Source: Vagococcus acidifermentans
GTDB taxonomy: Bacteria > Bacillota > Bacilli > Lactobacillales > Vagococcaceae
Direction: 5' to 3'
Length of the DNA stretch: 64,000 nucleotides
NCBI RefSeq assembly: GCF_003987655.1
Contig: NZ_NGKC01000011.1
Span: 1 to 64,000, forward strand
Shown here: positions 49,740 through 57,294 of the stretch, in pieces
Position numbering within the stretch: position 1 is the first letter of the stretch
Layout of the letters: each line of letters opens with the position of its first letter
Position numbers and translations under genes: made by a program
The notes under the pieces: model-generated
What the model was told of the DNA's origin: nothing
Seen by the model: only the letters and a program-made list of their open reading frames with translations
The model's database searches: none

Positions 49740-50942
49740 TTAATTGTACAGATCTTTGTAGTCAGAGTAATCTATTCCTTTCAACCGGCGGATGTCTTTA
49801 CCGTAAGATAGACCAATCCCGCGAGTGTCATCAAAGCCGATACCGCTATAGAAGACATAGTAGGTGTCATGTTCTTTCATAAAACTGCTGCGGTATAAGC
49901 CTTTGCCGTCCCACTGGCCTTTAACCTGGGAAGGGTAAATAACAGGCTCAAGAGTGGACCATGATTTGCCGTCATCAGAAACAGAGTGATAGACATTCAT
50001 TGTGTGACGCTCTTGCGGTGAATTGACATCGGGTAAATCTTTAAAACCGACCACAAGCATCTCATACTTGCCGTCAAACTTTTGCACGTCAATATGCCAG
50101 TGGCGCATATCCGTTTCATGATATGGAACGGTGATTTCCTGAGGTTCGCTCCAAGCTGTACCTTCTTTGCTGTCACGGTACCATATTTTATAGCCGTTTG
50201 CCACATACCAGACCTTGTAGCCCTGGTCATCCTTGATAAAAGCCGGGGAAACCATGTCAGCACCGCGTCTGTTTGCACGGTAGGCTATTTCGTTATCCGA
50301 CCAAGATTTTCCATCGGTTGACGTTTTACGAAAAATAGTGACTTCGTTATTGACATCGTCCACGTAGCGCCAAAATAATTCCAACCTGTCTTTTTCATCA
50401 TTATAAAGCAGATGGGTATCCGAATTATATTGAATGACTTTGCCGTCTTTTCCTCTTTGGGGATGACGGGGCTCATCCAGCGGGTTTTCAGCCGCCGGCT
50501 TCCAACTCAGTAAGTCGCTGCTGGCATAGATATGGGGGTTCTCTTTATAGGCATCTCCTTTTGGGTAAGCAGTAGTCGCCAGCCAATATTTGTATCCGTG
50601 CCACTTTTTGGGAAAGTTAACGACAGACGGATGCGTGTGTTCGATAGTGTTGTAAGGTGATACAAGCATTAACCGTTCTTTAGCATTTGCATAGGTTTCA
50701 ATTGTTTTGCCATCAATTTTTACCAGCTGAGCTGGACGCTGTCCCCGCCATTTAATGCCGGCATACAGATAACCAGTATACCCGGTCATTGCCAGACTGC
50801 CAAGTAAGATAATGGTCATTCCGAAAAGAGCAGTTTTACTTGGCCATTTTCGCTTAAACAACCGATGGAACAATACCCATGAACATATAAATGTTATTCC
50901 GGCAATACCGGCTAATCCAATTACAACATATCTAAACCTCAT
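49740..50942 (-). CDS. Membrane-anchored glycosidase-like beta-propeller protein
   Basis: 400 residues from ATG 50942, which lies 6 bases after GGAGGT. Two N-terminal membrane segments (about 5-27 and 40-62) are followed by an extracellular five-bladed propeller of the GH43/GH32 type, with blade motifs SSDLLSWKP, STDGKSWSDNEI and SDDGKSWSTLEP, and acidic residues in YNSDTHLLY and DMVSPAFI that could be catalytic. It may act on a wall or capsule polysaccharide at the cell surface. Activity cannot be proved from sequence; some relatives are non-catalytic binders. Monocistronic. Confidence 0.72.
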   Translation of the reverse strand: MRFRYVVIGLAGIAGITFICSWVLFHRLFKRKWPSKTALFGMTIILLGSLAMTGYTGYLYAGIKWRGQRPAQLVKIDGKTIETYANAKERLMLVSPYNTIEHTHPSVVNFPKKWHGYKYWLATTAYPKGDAYKENPHIYASSDLLSWKPAAENPLDEPRHPQRGKDGKVIQYNSDTHLLYNDEKDRLELFWRYVDDVNNEVTIFRKTSTDGKSWSDNEIAYRANRRGADMVSPAFIKDDQGYKVWYVANGYKIWYRDSKEGTAWSEPQEITVPYHETDMRHWHIDVQKFDGKYEMLVVGFKDLPDVNSPQERHTMNVYHSVSDDGKSWSTLEPVIYPSQVKGQWDGKGLYRSSFMKEHDTYYVFYSGIGFDDTRGIGLSYGKDIRRLKGIDYSDYKDLYN

Positions 50943-50995
50943 CAAACGACCTCCGTTTTTTATATAAATTATACATTAATCAAAAAAGTCTGTCA

Positions 50996-52687
50996 TTATT
51001 TTTTTAACTTCTCGACAATCTCTTTCTCCGGTGTGACGTACAGGGTTTGCTGGTTCTCGTAAATAACAAAGCCGGGACGGGCACCGTTTGGTTTGCGGAC
51101 ATGTTTGACCGCAACGTAATCGACAGGCACAGAGGAGGACAACCGGTATTTTGAAAAATAGGCAGCGAGCACGGCGGCTTCTTCTAATGTGTCATCTGAC
51201 GGGTCACTGTCGCGGATGATGACATGGGACCCCGGGATATTTTTGGCATGGAGCCAGATATCGGTTTTTCTGGCGGTTTTTAGCGTCAATGTATCATTTT
51301 GCAAATTGTTTTTTCCAACTAGAATAGCAGTGCCATCGCTGGCTGTGTATTGTTCCGGTTTGCTGGGCTGTGTTTTCTTTTTCCGTCTGGCCTTTGCCGG
51401 GCGGATATAGCCTTCGCTGATCAGCTCTTCGCGGATGATGTCAATGTCCGCAGGGGTCGCCAGTTCCATTTGGGACAAGACCGAATCGAGGTAATGCAGT
51501 TCCTGCTCCGCTTTTTCAAGCTGTTCCAGCACAGTGCGTTTGCCGCCTTTCAGTTTTTGATAGCGCTGAAAATATTTTTGCGCATTTTGAGCAGGCGAGA
51601 GCGCAGGTGACAGCTGAATCGTGATCGGCTCGTTAGTATAATAATTATCCAGTGTAGTTTCTGATGCGCCGCGTTCGATCTGATGAATGAACGTCGTCAG
51701 CAGTTCGCCTTTTATACGGTATTCCTCGGCATTTTCCGTGTCAAGCAGTGTTTGGTTCAACTTGATTATTTTACCTTCCGTTTTCTTGCGGTCATTTTTT
51801 ACTTTTTGAATAAGCTCGTTGCCTTGTTGCTTGACTCTGTCGCGTTCTGCCTTGCCTTCATAATAAGCGTCGAGAAGCTGACTCAACGTGTCAAAACCCT
51901 GCTGTTCGCCTGCCAATGTGCTGAAAGGGAAGGGAGTGACATATTCTTTGTTTTGAAAAATTGTCAAAGTCGGACGGACTGAGACATCAAATGATTGCCA
52001 AAAATCGGACCAGACAGCAAGCTTCTGCTGGGGCTGTTTGTTGAGCAGCGCTGCCAGTTCATTTGCTGTATCACGTCCCAACCCCTGAAATGTTTGCTGT
52101 AAAAAACGCCCGTCCAGCGGGTCGGCAGTCGACAGGAGATGGAAAACTTTTTCCGCATCTGCCTGAAACGGATTCAACTGTTCTTTTTGCGGCGGAATGA
52201 TATATTCGGCTCCCGGCAGCAGCGTCCGGTAGCTGTTCTGGCTTGGGCCGATATGTTTGATTGTATCGAGTATCCGTCCGCTTTCTTTGTTAATTAAGAT
52301 GATATTGCTGTGCCTGCCCATCAGTTCAGCGATTAACACCAAATCTTGCAAGTCGCCCAATTCATCACGCTTGCTGAATGTAAAATGCACGATGCGGTCA
52401 TTTTCGACTTGCTCAATCTGTTGAAGAATGCTTCCTTCAAGGTGTTTGCGCAGCATCATACAAAAATTGGGCGGCACGTCAGGATTTTTGTAGGGGATAG
52501 TGGTGAGATGGATTCGCGCATAGCTGGCATGAGCCGACAGCAAAAGTGTCTGATTTTTTCCTTTATTGCGAACCACCAACATCAATTCGTGCTGATACGG
52601 TTGGTGGATTTTAGATATTCTGCCGTTCAGCAGCAGCTGTTTCAATTCAGCGACCATGGCATGTGTAAAGGCACCATCAAAAGACAT
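50996..52687 (-). CDS. rqcH: RqcH (Rqc2/NFACT) ribosome quality-control factor
   Basis: 563 residues. NFACT-N (about 1-130) carries Asp97-Arg98 in ENDRIV, the pair required for Ala-tailing in B. subtilis RqcH. Helix-hairpin-helix region (about 190-250), long coiled coils (about 265-310 and 345-420), then NFACT-R (about 445-563) with ILVGKNNLQND and DIWLHAKNIPGSHVIIRD. Binds split 50S subunits with peptidyl-tRNA and directs alanine tailing of stalled chains. Formerly called fibronectin-binding protein A, but there is no export signal. Preceded by GAGGAAAT. Confidence 0.95.
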   Translation of the reverse strand: MSFDGAFTHAMVAELKQLLLNGRISKIHQPYQHELMLVVRNKGKNQTLLLSAHASYARIHLTTIPYKNPDVPPNFCMMLRKHLEGSILQQIEQVENDRIVHFTFSKRDELGDLQDLVLIAELMGRHSNIILINKESGRILDTIKHIGPSQNSYRTLLPGAEYIIPPQKEQLNPFQADAEKVFHLLSTADPLDGRFLQQTFQGLGRDTANELAALLNKQPQQKLAVWSDFWQSFDVSVRPTLTIFQNKEYVTPFPFSTLAGEQQGFDTLSQLLDAYYEGKAERDRVKQQGNELIQKVKNDRKKTEGKIIKLNQTLLDTENAEEYRIKGELLTTFIHQIERGASETTLDNYYTNEPITIQLSPALSPAQNAQKYFQRYQKLKGGKRTVLEQLEKAEQELHYLDSVLSQMELATPADIDIIREELISEGYIRPAKARRKKKTQPSKPEQYTASDGTAILVGKNNLQNDTLTLKTARKTDIWLHAKNIPGSHVIIRDSDPSDDTLEEAAVLAAYFSKYRLSSSVPVDYVAVKHVRKPNGARPGFVIYENQQTLYVTPEKEIVEKLKK

Positions 52688-52757
52688 ACTATTTCCTCAT
52701 TTCTATAACTTGACATTACGTTTCCGACCATTAAAAACTTTCCGGAGCAAAAACTGA

Positions 52758-53306
52758 TTAGCGCTGCGCCTGCCATTCTTCCCTTAACAGACCGAATTTG
52801 ATGGAATCGAAATAGCGGTTCTGCCAGTATCTGACTTTGCGGACACGGGCTTCCAGCGTCATGCCGAGTTTTTCACCAATTCGCATCATTCGTTTGTTGC
52901 CGGACCAGGTGGTAAAACCAAGATGCTGGAGGTTAGGCTGGGACAAGAAGATGTAATCAATCCAAAGTTTGCAGATTTGTGTGCCAAGTCCTTTGCACCA
53001 CTCCTGCTGTGAATAAATGACTAAGCCGAATTCCAGCCACTTCTTCAAGCTGCCGTCCATCCAGTACCATGAAATTTCGCCGATGATACGGCCGTCCAGC
53101 AAAATCACCGCAGAATCATCCCGGTTCAGGCGACTGGCCATCTGTTCTCTGAAACCGTCCAATGTGTAGATGGGATCGTTAAAATAGGGGCCGTTCCAGT
53201 TTTTCCACTCCAAATCATTGCTCCCAAATGCGAGCTTCCAAAGCTCATCTATATCTTGTTCCTGAATACTTCGAATTTCCAGGTTGTTATCAGTTGTTAT
53301 TTGCAT
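52758..53306 (-). CDS. RimJ/RimL-type GNAT acetyltransferase
   Basis: 182 residues. The fold is shown by LEIRSIQEQDIDELWKLAF at the start, GEISWYWMDGSLKKWLEFGLVIYSQQEWCKGLGTQICKLWIDY (acetyl-CoA region about 75-118) and HLGFTTWSGNKRMMRIGEKLGMTLEARVRK near the end. Probably acetylates a protein N-terminus or small amine. ATG 53306 follows AAGGAGACACAATAG. Separated from the CDF gene upstream by a terminator. Confidence 0.85.
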   Translation of the reverse strand: MQITTDNNLEIRSIQEQDIDELWKLAFGSNDLEWKNWNGPYFNDPIYTLDGFREQMASRLNRDDSAVILLDGRIIGEISWYWMDGSLKKWLEFGLVIYSQQEWCKGLGTQICKLWIDYIFLSQPNLQHLGFTTWSGNKRMMRIGEKLGMTLEARVRKVRYWQNRYFDSIKFGLLREEWQAQR

Positions 53307-53353
53307 CTATTGTGTCTCCTTATTTTATCTGATTATATCTGTTTTATTGTAAC

Positions 53354-53388
53354 ATAAAAAAAACAAACCTGATATATCGGTTTGTTTA
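53354..53388 (-). terminator. Terminator of the CDF transporter gene
   Basis: On the minus strand ACAAACCGA and a GGTTTGTTTTTTTT arm form a hairpin with a long T run; the 5' arm includes the CDF stop codon. Confidence 0.88.
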
Positions 53389-54294
53389 ATCCAGCAATGC
53401 TGCATCGCCTGTAAAATTCAGATTTAACCAGATGTTATGCGAGTGGCAGGCGGCTGTCAGATAGGTTTGCAGACGATGACGCAGTTTGTCTTGTTCTAAA
53501 ACAGTATCCAGTACGGTGTCCGGCGCGATGACCACATCAATTTCCACGATTAAGCGGTCACCGACTTTCGCAGTGCGGATGACGCGCTGTTTGATACAAT
53601 ACCCGCTGAAACTGTGTGTGATGATACTGGTGATTTTTTCTTTGATTGCCAGTTTGGGTGTGCCGTTCAGCACTTCACGCAAACTTTGTTTGATTTCTTT
53701 GAATGCAATGACCATAAAAGACAAGGTAATGCCGATTGAAACAAGAGGGTCAATCAGCTGCGAAAGACGGTGATAACCGAGACCTTCCAGAAGCAAGGCA
53801 ACAATAAAAGAAACTAAGACACCCAAGCTGAAAAACATGCCGAACCGCCACTGCTTGATTTCCACAGTTATCAGCTGATGGCTGCCGGCTCCGCGCGCCA
53901 ATAATTTGACAACTACCAGGCAGGTGAACATGCTGATGACGGCGTACACAAGCCCGACCACATAATCTGTTTCAATCGTATGGTCCATAATCATACCGGC
54001 CAAGGCATCGTTGATACCTATGACTGAGACGATTAGAATGATGATGTAATTGATCATGACGATGAGGGGGGCCAGTACTTCTTTGCCAAAGGGGAAATTA
54101 ACAAAATCTTCCTTCTGAATGTACTTGGCAATGTAGAGGCTGACCAGCGACATCACTGTGCTGATGATGGTAAAAAAACCATCCAGCATAATAATGGACG
54201 AATGAAACAGCCAGCCGCAGACAATTGACATAATGGAATAGATCAAGCCGCAACTCATAGAGCGGATTAAAGTGGTTGACACTGATTCTTTCAT
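53386..54294 (-). CDS. Cation diffusion facilitator-like transporter
   Basis: 302 residues: six membrane segments (about 10-30, 35-55, 75-97, 108-130, 150-170, 182-200) and a C-terminal cytoplasmic domain of about 100 residues with the ferredoxin-like CDF fold. FPFGKEVLAPLI corresponds to the conserved HPFGxxRxE loop. The usual metal-site residues are changed: where zinc transporters have DxxxD in TM2, this has DGFFT, and the HxxxD of TM5 is not visible. The transported ion is therefore uncertain. ATG follows CGGAGGTCATTC. Confidence 0.8.
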   Translation of the reverse strand: MKESVSTTLIRSMSCGLIYSIMSIVCGWLFHSSIIMLDGFFTIISTVMSLVSLYIAKYIQKEDFVNFPFGKEVLAPLIVMINYIIILIVSVIGINDALAGMIMDHTIETDYVVGLVYAVISMFTCLVVVKLLARGAGSHQLITVEIKQWRFGMFFSLGVLVSFIVALLLEGLGYHRLSQLIDPLVSIGITLSFMVIAFKEIKQSLREVLNGTPKLAIKEKITSIITHSFSGYCIKQRVIRTAKVGDRLIVEIDVVIAPDTVLDTVLEQDKLRHRLQTYLTAACHSHNIWLNLNFTGDAALLD

Positions 54295-54349
54295 GAATGA
54301 CCTCCGACAGTTGAATTTGTAGTGATTTATTTAACAAAACAGCTTTTTC

Positions 54350-54377
54350 ATTATAGTGAAAGCTTGTTTAAAAGTAA
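54350..54377 (-). promoter_or_regulatory. Promoter of the CDF gene
   Basis: On the minus strand TTACTT (plus-strand 54372-54377), a 16-base spacer and TATAAT (54350-54355), about 55 bases before the start codon. Confidence 0.6.
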
Positions 54378-54445
54378 AACAATTCCATGTGTCAATGAAA
54401 GAAATCTCATTTTACCGAAGGTGTGGCATGCACGCTGGAACACAA

Positions 54446-54487
54446 ATACACCTCAGAAAACCCGTTGCGCGGTTTTCTGAGGTGTAT
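54446..54487 (-). terminator. Hairpin after the zinc-ribbon protein gene
   Basis: Perfect 17-base arms ATACACCTCAGAAAACC and GGTTTTCTGAGGTGTAT with an 8-base GC loop, 17 bases past the stop. No long T run, but position and strength suggest termination. Confidence 0.75.
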
Positions 54488-54503
54488 ATCAAATCATCGT
54501 CTA

Positions 54504-55982
54504 TTAGTTTGGACCGTTGCCTTTGAACCAGCCGGTCTTGCAATTGATGGTCACGACGTAAATCGGAAACTCTTCCGGTCTGCTCTTAGGGAAAAGTTTT
54601 GAATTAGTCGTTGCATAGAGGTCATAGTAACCTTCTCCGTTTTCAACATATTTCTTCACTAGGGAATAGCCGCCGTCGACAATGTAGCCGCGCCGGATAC
54701 ATTCGCCGATAACATCTTGCTGAATTCCGTCTCCCCAAACCCATGCCGGATCGTAATCATTGATATAGGCATCTTGACGATTGCCCCAGCGGTAACTAGG
54801 GTCGGTCGGCTGATAGGACGAGTTGTTATTATTGGCAGCCTGGAGTTCCTGCTCGCGGGCAAGCTCTGCCTGGCGGGCTTCCTCGGCCTCTTTTTCGGCA
54901 GCTAGTTTTTTCTCTTTCTCGTTCAAGCTTTTGTCGACCTGCGCCAACGATTCGGAGAATGCTTTTTTGACATCCGGGTCTTTGACTGCATCAATTAGCT
55001 TTTTGCTGTCTTTGTACTGGTCGCGGGTAGCTGATGCGACGACTTTTTCATCTTTAAAGATTTTTTCCAGTGATGATTTTGCCTCTGACAGAGCTTTTTT
55101 CTGATTTGCAGCTTCGGTCAAGGCGGCATTGATCAGTTCGTCAAATTCATTTTCAGGATGGGCAATTTTATCCAGTGTCAACTCGCTGTCGTCCACGACA
55201 TAGCTTTCGTCAGACAGTTTGCGGCCGTCGATGGCCGGCGTTTTAAATAAGTGGTTGACACCGTTCAGCAATTCAAACTGTGCCGTGATTGCTGTGAGCC
55301 GTTCATTTAGCTCAGCAAACGGTTTTTCGCCTTTCACTTTATTCACTGCTTTTTCAGCTGCTGCCACGTCTTCCTCGGCTATGCCTTCTTTCAAAAAGAC
55401 ATGGTCAGCATCTGTATACAGCCGGTCCATGGCATTAGTCGCCAGTTCGACTTTCTTTTCAAGCTCTTCAGCGGCTACTTTTTTCTGATAGCTGTTAATG
55501 CCGAAAATGCTGGCAGCAATCAGGATGATTGCCGCGGCAGCGACCAGATATTTTGTCGGCAGACGTTTGGCAGGACCGTTGTTCTTACCATGCTGCTGAT
55601 TGGCCGGGGGAGGCGTCTGTTTAGCAGAAACAGGTTCGCTCTCTGGTTGTTTTGTACCCGCTCCGGCGTTCGTTTCCTGATTGTCGTCAGCCTCATTCAG
55701 CTGAGCGCTGTCTGCTGTTTCAGCATTATCTGTTTTGGAGACAGCCGGATCGGCTGGTTTTTCTTCCTCTTGCAAGGAGGGTTCCGGCTTGTTTTCCGGG
55801 TTTTTAGGAACAGGTTCAAAGAAAAACTTATCAGGTTCATCTTGCACTGTATCGGAATCTTGCGCGCCGGAACGTTTGACAAACGCCTCCTGTGTTGTAA
55901 ACAAATCGCAGTTCGGGCAAAATTCTTCATCGTTATTAAAGACATGTCCGCAGTTCGGACATTTTTTTACATTCTCAGTCAC
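54504..55982 (-). CDS. Zinc-ribbon membrane protein with extracellular coiled coil, GTG start
   Basis: 492 residues from GTG 55982, preceded by TAGGAGAG at 6 bases; an ATG ten codons earlier has no ribosome binding site. Order: an N-terminal C4 zinc ribbon (CPNCGHVF and CPNCDLF, about 8-30), an acidic Glu/Pro/Asp/Asn-rich linker to about 140, one membrane segment (YLVAAAAIILIAASIFGI, about 145-163), then a long charged helical region (about 170-400) and a C-terminal domain with VIGECIRRGYIVDGGYS. The topology resembles TcaA-like envelope-stress proteins (cytoplasmic ribbon, outside sensor), but homology is not established. Confidence 0.72.
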   Translation of the reverse strand: MTENVKKCPNCGHVFNNDEEFCPNCDLFTTQEAFVKRSGAQDSDTVQDEPDKFFFEPVPKNPENKPEPSLQEEEKPADPAVSKTDNAETADSAQLNEADDNQETNAGAGTKQPESEPVSAKQTPPPANQQHGKNNGPAKRLPTKYLVAAAAIILIAASIFGINSYQKKVAAEELEKKVELATNAMDRLYTDADHVFLKEGIAEEDVAAAEKAVNKVKGEKPFAELNERLTAITAQFELLNGVNHLFKTPAIDGRKLSDESYVVDDSELTLDKIAHPENEFDELINAALTEAANQKKALSEAKSSLEKIFKDEKVVASATRDQYKDSKKLIDAVKDPDVKKAFSESLAQVDKSLNEKEKKLAAEKEAEEARQAELAREQELQAANNNNSSYQPTDPSYRWGNRQDAYINDYDPAWVWGDGIQQDVIGECIRRGYIVDGGYSLVKKYVENGEGYYDLYATTNSKLFPKSRPEEFPIYVVTINCKTGWFKGNGPN

Positions 55983-56197
55983 TTTTTTCTCTCCTATTTT
56001 TTGTGAATTCATGGCATATTTTCTATATTATATACTAATCTTAAAAAAAAATACAGGTCGGCAGGCAACTTGTTACGAATGCAGGCAAGCAGCTGTCTGA
56101 ATAGCGGCGATGACTGGCTGAATGGTGGCAGACGTTATAAAATATCCGCTTATTTCATGTATTTGACCGGAATTATCGGTGATTCATAAAACTTTTC

Positions 56198-56226
56198 TTA
56201 ACCTTACCGTATTTTTATGATATGAT
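56198..56226 (+). promoter_or_regulatory. Promoter of the 218-residue membrane protein gene
   Basis: TTAACC (56198-56203), a 17-base spacer and TATGAT (56221-56226), about 55 bases before ATG 56282. Confidence 0.65.
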
Positions 56227-56281
56227 TTTGATAGCAGAAGAGGCTGGTAACCAGATAACAGCGTATTTAGGAGTGACGAGG

Positions 56282-56938
56282 ATGGAACGTTTAAAAGAAT
56301 ATTGGCAAAAAGTCATAATATTTTTTCAAGATAGCGCAAAAAAAATAAAAAACATGGTCGACAGTCTTTCGCGCCAGCAGAAAAAAATGGCTGCAGGTAT
56401 CGGCGGGGGCGTAGTGCTCGTTATATTGCTGGCATTTATCATATCTCCGATCGTCCGGCCTATAATACGGGCGGAGCAGATCGATTCGATTGGACAGCGG
56501 GAATTCGGCAGCCCGAAGGTGTCGCAAATTTTCCGTGAAGAGATTGATAAAAAAATCACCGGAGACGGTGTATTTATCGCATTTATTGATGAAAAGGACA
56601 ATCCGCTGGCTGAGCCGCTGCTGGAAATGTTTGATGATACGGACAAGTTGGCAGCACTTTCCGCTGAAATTTTTGTCTACCAGCCGATTTACGACGTGAA
56701 AGAACTGGCTAAACGGTTCAATTTGCAAGACCCGAACACGCTTGTCTATTTTTCAGAAGGCGCGGAACAAGAGAGGCTTATCCTTACCAAAGAAGATTTG
56801 AACGGCAATCAGCTGGTTGAAAAAATGAATCTGATTGTCAATCCGAAAATCGCACCAAAGCAGAAGATTCGCGTGGAAACGCCTGATGAATCGGCTGAGA
56901 GCGGGGAAGAAGCAACTGCTGATACAACTGAAGAATAG
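56282..56938 (+). CDS. Hypothetical single-pass membrane protein
   Basis: 218 residues from ATG 56282 (GGAGTGACGAGG just before it). A charged N-terminal amphipathic region (about 1-38), one membrane segment (GGGVVLVILLAFIISPIV, about 42-59), an outside domain of about 130 residues, and an acidic Glu/Thr-rich tail (about 195-218). No family recognised. Divergent from the zinc-ribbon membrane protein gene; similar single-pass topology and proximity suggest a shared envelope role. The next promoter starts 20 bases after its stop, without an obvious terminator. Confidence 0.62.
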   Translation: MERLKEYWQKVIIFFQDSAKKIKNMVDSLSRQQKKMAAGIGGGVVLVILLAFIISPIVRPIIRAEQIDSIGQREFGSPKVSQIFREEIDKKITGDGVFIAFIDEKDNPLAEPLLEMFDDTDKLAALSAEIFVYQPIYDVKELAKRFNLQDPNTLVYFSEGAEQERLILTKEDLNGNQLVEKMNLIVNPKIAPKQKIRVETPDESAESGEEATADTTEE

Positions 56939-56957
56939 CATTTCTTTGTGATTGCTC

Positions 56958-56986
56958 TTGACAATTATTCAGATAAAGAGTAAAAT
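56958..56986 (+). promoter_or_regulatory. Strong promoter of the Trp leader/transporter unit
   Basis: TTGACA (56958-56963), a 17-base spacer and TAAAAT (56981-56986). Predicted start near 56993, giving a leader of about 300 bases before the first transporter gene. Confidence 0.85.
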
Positions 56987-57018
56987 CACATGTATTACAT
57001 AGTGAAAGAGGGATCAAC

Positions 57019-57087
57019 ATGGCACAACTATCAATAAACACGCATTATTCTGTAAATCAGCGCACTTGGCAAAACTGGCGTAGATAG
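57019..57087 (+). CDS. Leader peptide with two Trp codons
   Basis: A 22-codon frame beginning MAQLSINTHYSV and ending RTWQNWRR then TAG (57085-57087), with ribosome binding site AAAGAGGGAT 4 bases before ATG 57019. Trp codons stand at 57067-57069 and 57076-57078, close to the stop and just before the first RNA pairing segment (57086). Trp is rare, so two of 22 codons in a leader before a Trp-type transporter indicates ribosome-mediated attenuation. It could also act as an arrest peptide like TnaC. Not reported by length-filtered gene finders. Confidence 0.8.
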   Translation: MAQLSINTHYSVNQRTWQNWRR

Positions 57088-57210
57088 TTGTATGTATGAT
57101 TCTGTTCATAGATACAACTTTTAGAGATGATTCTAAATGTGTATCTATGCTGGTATTTTTAACATGTCATCACACCACATAGATAACTCAATCTATGTGG
57201 TTTTTGTTTT
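57086..57210 (+). promoter_or_regulatory. Five-segment transcription attenuator (Trp leader)
   Basis: Segments: 1 (57086-57099), 2 (57106-57119), 3 (57140-57149), 4 (57175-57185), 5 (57191-57200). Pairings seen by eye: 1:2 AGTTGTATGTATGA with TCATAGATACAACT (one mismatch); 2:3 CATAGATACA with TGTATCTATG; 3:4 TATCTATG with CATAGATA; 4:5 CCACATAGAT with ATCTATGTGG followed by TTTTTGTTTT (terminator). A ribosome stalled at the Trp codons leaves segment 1 free, so 1:2 and 3:4 form and transcription continues; a ribosome at the stop codon covers segment 1, so 2:3 forms and 4:5 terminates. The polarity is correct for a Trp-uptake operon. Confidence 0.8.
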
Positions 57211-57228
57211 GAACAGTGCTATCCGAGA

Positions 57229-57263
57229 CAGCAACCACTTTTACAGTCGGTTGCTGTTTTTTT
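57229..57263 (+). terminator. Second terminator before the Trp transporter genes
   Basis: CAGCAACC and GGTTGCTG arms with a 12-base loop and seven T residues, only 31 bases before the first transporter gene. No obvious antiterminator partner is seen, so it may lower expression constitutively or be a second regulated checkpoint. Confidence 0.8.
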
Positions 57264-57294
57264 GCAGAATTTTTTAGAAGCGGAGGAGAAAAAA

